Part shown: piece by piece, positions 60,128 through 64,000 of the stretch | Layout of the letters: the number at the start of each line of letters is the position of its first letter | How positions within the stretch are numbered: position 1 is the first letter of the stretch | Origin: Solen grandis | Lineage: Eukaryota > Mollusca > Bivalvia > Adapedonta > Solenidae | Direction of reading: 5' to 3' | Assembly (NCBI GenBank): GCA_021229015.1 | Contig: CM037783.1 | Span: 24,990,052 to 25,054,051, forward strand | DNA: 64,000 nucleotides | Position numbers and translations under genes: made by a program | Notes under the pieces: model-generated | Database searches by the model: none | Told to the model about the DNA's origin: nothing | The model's input: only the letters and a program-made list of their open reading frames with translations

Positions 60128-62722
60128 CTGCTTTTGGACAATAGAAGTTATTTTCATCCAGCGGCCGGTCCAGGATACAGGATTGGTCATTGTAGTCAAC
60201 TGGAAGGCGTTTGCTGACCATCTTCAGCTTTCCTGGTTAAACAAAAATCAAACAATACTGACAATCTACATACTGGTTGAGTACATATCTCAAATGTGAA
60301 AAAAGTACAAACTATGTCATATTTATTGCGACTTTGGCGTTCCCTTTTGAAGTGCAGTTAATCTAAACTGAAACAATGTGTAATGTTTATATTTCTATTT
60401 CATAATAAAGCGAACAAAACGCTATATTACCATCCACATGCGTACGCAGTTCCCCCTGTTCAGCTGCATTTGCCCCGTAAACCATGGAGGCGTCAATATA
60501 GGAACTCTGTAAGTTGATCTGCTCTCTTTGTTCTGGACACAAAAGAAAAAAATGATGACTTCATGAGAAGCAAGTGCGTATGACACTCTATTCTTTAGAC
60601 AAAATCAAGCTGAAATAAGTAGCTGAATCGTTCTTTCACAAATATTAATAATGTATTAAATGCAAGGAAATTCGTGGGCATATTTCTGTCAGTCAAACGG
60701 ACCTGTATCGCAACTTGGTAAAATCTTATTGATTAGGAATAAAACATAAAAAGAATTATCTTTAAAATAGATTTTCGGAGGCATGCTAACGTAATCGGTT
60801 CCGTTACACTGTAGACACTTTGTATCTCTGATTTTTGCACACGTTTTCATGTCCAGTTACATTTTCAAAAAGTAAATAAACAAGTCTGGATCCTTATCCA
60901 TTGAGAACATAGCCTTTAAGCGGCTGCGCATAGAACTACATTTCTGATCAATTCTGATTTGTCGAGATCCGATGAAAAGATCTGCGTAAATAGCAAAAGC
61001 ATACAGCTGCCGCCGGAAAAAGGAACATATTGTTACAACCATACTACCTTGGCAGTTAAGGCGAGAGACAGACCGCACGAAACTCATGCACCCCCCTGGC
61101 ATGAAATATCTGTCATCATCCGGTATAGTAATGGGAAAACAATTCTTGCTGTAACACAAAGGAAAATAAGCATTGATTTTGATTAGGACTAAATTCGTAT
61201 TTAAATGCGTGCGTGTCTAACTACATATTTCATATACTTGTTAATGTTGATTTTATAATATAGCAGTTATAATAAAGAAATCTTTCAAAAAATAACTTTG
61301 TTTTATTTTGCTTTAAATAAAAGTTCATTTGTGATGTTACGAAAAAGCATCAGACCACGCCAGTTTCGTTCTTTGTGTCGCATCTTTGTTCATAGACACG
61401 TTGATTACTGTACATATTTATGTCATTTAAGTCATCAGTATAATAAATCGGAGATGCCTTTATATGTGATTTTGTGCACAATACCCATCACAATATCTAA
61501 CGTGCGTATTTTCAGTTTTGAAGGTCTGATAGTGGATTTTGGTTTTCATTCACTATTTATTCACTATCAAAGCGATAAATGCAATTTTATATTACTATCG
61601 TAAGGACGGATACACCTGAGAGAGGCGCAATTTTAATTCAAAACTCAACAAAAATGATTTACGACGCAAACTGACACTATTCCGTACCCTTTAAAACCAG
61701 ATTAGCTTGAACGCATGCTTATAATTTGCAAAACCATGTTTAAAGGCATGATATTTCATATACTATGTATAACCGCTAGAAAGACATATTTTCCAGGAAA
61801 TCGCGCTTTTTCATACATTATGGAATACTATTTTACAGTTAGATCAGTCTGAAAGCCGTTTTAAAGGACGATTTATTGTAAACATAGAAAAATCACTAGG
61901 ACATTCCATTGTAAAGACATGCTTGCATGAATGCCATTTTACACTAGGACATTCCATTGTAAAGACATGCTTGCATGAATGCCATTTTACACTAGGACAT
62001 TCCATTGTAAAGACATGCTTGCATGAATGCCATTTTACACTAGGACATTCCATATAAAGGCGGGTCATTCTGAAACATATTTTAGACCTAGTTTCAAATC
62101 TTAAATAGTCTGTATCATTTTATTTTGTGAAATTCTGAAGATCATGCGTTTGTAATAATGGCGTATTAATAATACATATGTACATGATCTATGATAGATA
62201 TGCATTGCAGGTGATCAAGTTTTATATTTTTGCAGAAGTAACTTACATTGTTCATCCTTGAATGGTAAAACTTTGAATGGGTTCAGGACATGCCAAGTAG
62301 ATTTGACCACACAGGATGCTTTACTATTATTTGGTTACTATATGACCAGCCCCCGTGTTCTCGAAAATACTTAAGTACGACTTCAGACTCAAATTTGAGT
62401 ATCATACTCAAATCCCTATTGAAACTAATGGACAAAGCTTGAGTATAAGTATGAAAATCATACTTAAGTACCATTTTTATTTTCGAGAACACGGGGCCAG
62501 GTGTCGCATCATGCCACATGTCCACGGCGTGATATTTTAGTGTAGCCGAACTTTATCTGCCTCAAGTAGACATAATGACTGCAATTCTGTCGATGGGATG
62601 CTAAACTCGGCTAACAAACGTGGCAGTGTCCTTGATTTGACCAATGTTATTCAGATAAGAAAATCATACAAAAACTTACTTAGGATTAATTCCGCAGCAT
62701 TTTAACGCTTTTCCATTTGGCT
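60128..62722 (-). CDS. animal haem peroxidase (peroxidasin-type family), partial, four exons
   Basis: Minus-strand exons: 62722-62680 (NGKALKCCGINP), 61148-61048 (KNCFPITIPDDDRYF, CMSFVRS), 60532-60431 (EQREQINLQSSYIDASMVYG) and 60232-60128 (KLKMVSKRLPVDYNDQSC, ENNFYCPKA). All have GT/AG sites and mutually compatible phases (2/1, 1/2, 1/2). The string CFPI.IP.DD...C.FVRS...REQIN...SYIDAS.VYG is diagnostic of the animal haem peroxidase domain upstream of the proximal-His region, with structural Cys. A tentative earlier exon near 62817 (LTPAKMLHEAVLIKI) fits the family but not the phase. Expected 3' exons (including the proximal His) and 5' exons (distal His) were not found; the 3' part may be near or beyond the gap at 59747-59846. 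Introns carry a minisatellite and a MITE. Likely secreted or membrane oxidase, by family. Confidence 0.82.
61894..62053. repeat. 48-bp minisatellite, 3.3 near-identical units
   Basis: CACTAGGACATTCCATTGTA begins units at 61894, 61942, 61990 and 62038 (the last truncated). The units appear identical. The minus-strand open frame 61844-62068 with repeated MECPSVKWHSCKHVFT is a product of the repeat. It lies in a peroxidase intron. Confidence 0.95.
62351..62496. mobile_element. 146-bp MITE with perfect 19-bp inverted ends
   Basis: CCCCGTGTTCTCGAAAATA (62351-62369) and TATTTTCGAGAACACGGGG (62478-62496) are exact reverse complements. Inner ACTTAAGTAC-like segments are also inverted, giving a long imperfect foldback. 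Non-coding. It abuts SINE-like family B at 62500. Confidence 0.88.
62500..62620 (+). repeat. SINE-like repeat family B, diverged copy
   Basis: GCATCATGCCACATGTCCAC, CTCAAGTAGACATAATGACT and ATTCTGTCGATGGGATGCTA follow the order of 44459-44640 with more substitutions. Confidence 0.55.
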
Positions 62723-64000
62723 CTGCAACAAAAGTAACATTGATGGTTTTAATGCTGTTTTATTTACTATTTTTATTAGCACTGCTTCATGCAGCATTTT
62801 GGCTGGAGTTAATCTGAAACAACAAAAATATCGGCGACGCTAAGAAATATCGTGTCATATTGTATTGAGCTAATTTTTTTTACAATATATGCCAAAGTCG
62901 GTCATAAGAAAAAAGTATTATACTGATAATTCAGTAAGACGTCGTTTGTTGGTGTTTTAACATGCAATTCTTAATTTTACCAGGCCATACATCGCCTCTC
63001 TTTACATGTTTAACTTTTCATATATCATGAATATGTTTGTATCTCTAAGTTTATGAAAGACAGTGTGTATATATATGTTCTATATTCTATAACACAAAAA
63101 ATACAGGAAATATTTCCCATTAAGATGATATATACCACACCTCCATGTAAATGTAAAGTGAATATTTTATTATATATTTTATTTTATACTTTATTTTATT
63201 TTTTTTACCTATTCCTACATTGACTGTACATTCGTGTATATGATATTATGTTCAAACACCCTAGTATTCATTTAGTTACCATAACATTCAGGCCAAGACC
63301 AATTTGTTTCAAACGAAATGATTAGACAAACAGTATAAAAGGGACTTTTAAACCTTTTGCTGGTCATATTTGCTGACATTCTTTATGTCAAGAATATTTG
63401 GGCAAGTTGTCAAACCATTCAATATTTATCTAGAGCTGTGTTTCTCAAATCTTCAACACGGTAAAGGAAATTTCATAATTCTTTACTAAATAGCATTGAA
63501 TATCTAAACTCTATCAGTAATAAAATTAATTGGATAATTCATCAATATTGTATATCTGTCGATGATTTAAACTATGTTTAAATATAGACAGATCTAGCCA
63601 TCAGTTTGTAATAAATGATGAATTAAAGAGATACCAATAATGAACATCCGTGGCAAAACCATACCTTGTTCAAGTTTTAAAGCTAATGAAAATGAAAAAG
63701 ATAAAGGAAGATTAGTAAGTAAATAAGATAGAAAAATTGAGTTTCAAGAAACCAGTAAAATTAAGAGTTTTATGATGACTTTGATTTAGAAGGAAACTAG
63801 ATAACTTTGAAATACCAATATTAAGTGATGAACAGTCATTATGATTAGAAAGGTATTTATCATAGGATGAAGTTACTTTTACTTAAAAAATACGAAAAAA
63901 GACAAAAGCCAAGTGAGAAATGGTTTTACTTAAAATTTTCAAATTTCTGAAAGTTTTTTAGGGCAAAAAAGGACACTTTGTTTTTAAAGCAATTAATATC
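62723..64000. other. no confident feature; possible peroxidase 5' intron
   Basis: AT-rich. A possible additional peroxidase exon near 62817-62772 (minus) is mentioned under that gene. From 62900 to 64000 nothing coding or repetitive was recognised. Confidence 0.5.

Noticed and set aside
61844..62068. Repeated MECPSVKWHSCKHVFT peptide
   Set aside because: It is the translation of the 48-bp minisatellite in a peroxidase intron.
1..64000. CRISPR arrays, bacterial operons, rRNA genes
   Set aside because: No regularly spaced repeats with unique spacers, no Shine-Dalgarno gene clusters and no rRNA-like sequence were seen; the window is eukaryotic.

Overview
The window looks like nuclear DNA of a marine bivalve mollusc. 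The background is AT-rich and intron-rich, there are two 100-base N scaffold gaps (9647-9746 and 59747-59846), and the sequence is dense with small mobile elements: tRNA-derived SINEs with target-site duplications, many MITE-like inverted repeats, decayed LINE and Tc1/mariner relics, and the long repeats seen in clam, mussel and oyster genomes. No bacterial-style operons, CRISPR arrays or rRNA genes were seen. The bivalve call is inference; no species can be named.

Four spliced genes can be supported. (1) 6178-9189 (+) is a two-exon gene of unrecognised function, with a decayed LINE in its intron and a one-base frame lesion in an A6 run. (2) 19310-21580 (+) encodes a SAM domain, a helix-turn-helix segment and a transposon/retroelement-type integrase core (D, D, E visible). 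It has at least three exons and a one-base lesion in an A4 run. (3) 26840-40115 (-) is a six-exon SAM / zinc-finger / HECT-type ubiquitin ligase gene with phase-compatible exons and a visible catalytic Cys. Its first exon has a TATA box upstream but no in-frame ATG. (4) 60128-62722 (-) holds four phase-compatible exons of an animal haem peroxidase, cut off toward its 3' side near the second gap.

Three things stand out. First, a GC-rich island of about 1.8 kb (about 12250-14050) sits in AT-rich DNA. It carries a broken, unrecognised coding region and an inverted second copy of one of its own segments, and looks like captured foreign or viral/transposon DNA. Second, both SAM-domain genes, 21 kb apart on opposite strands, are preceded by the same repeat of about 310 bp (18935-19245 and 40165-40473), as if one promoter-plus-SAM module had been joined to two unrelated downstream genes. 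Third, intron 1 of the HECT gene contains a 2.45-kb element with long terminal inverted repeats and near-perfect 8-bp target duplications.

Layout: 1-6000 repeats and relics; 6-9 kb unknown gene; 9-12 kb gap and simple DNA; 12-14 kb GC island; 14-19 kb repeats; 19-21.6 kb SAM-integrase gene; 21.6-26.8 kb old bivalve repeats; 26.8-40.1 kb HECT gene; 40-60 kb MITEs, SINEs, a decayed LINE and one possible Cys-rich ORF; 60-63 kb peroxidase exons. All splice junctions were read by eye from GT/AG sites, phase and family resemblance. No search was run.
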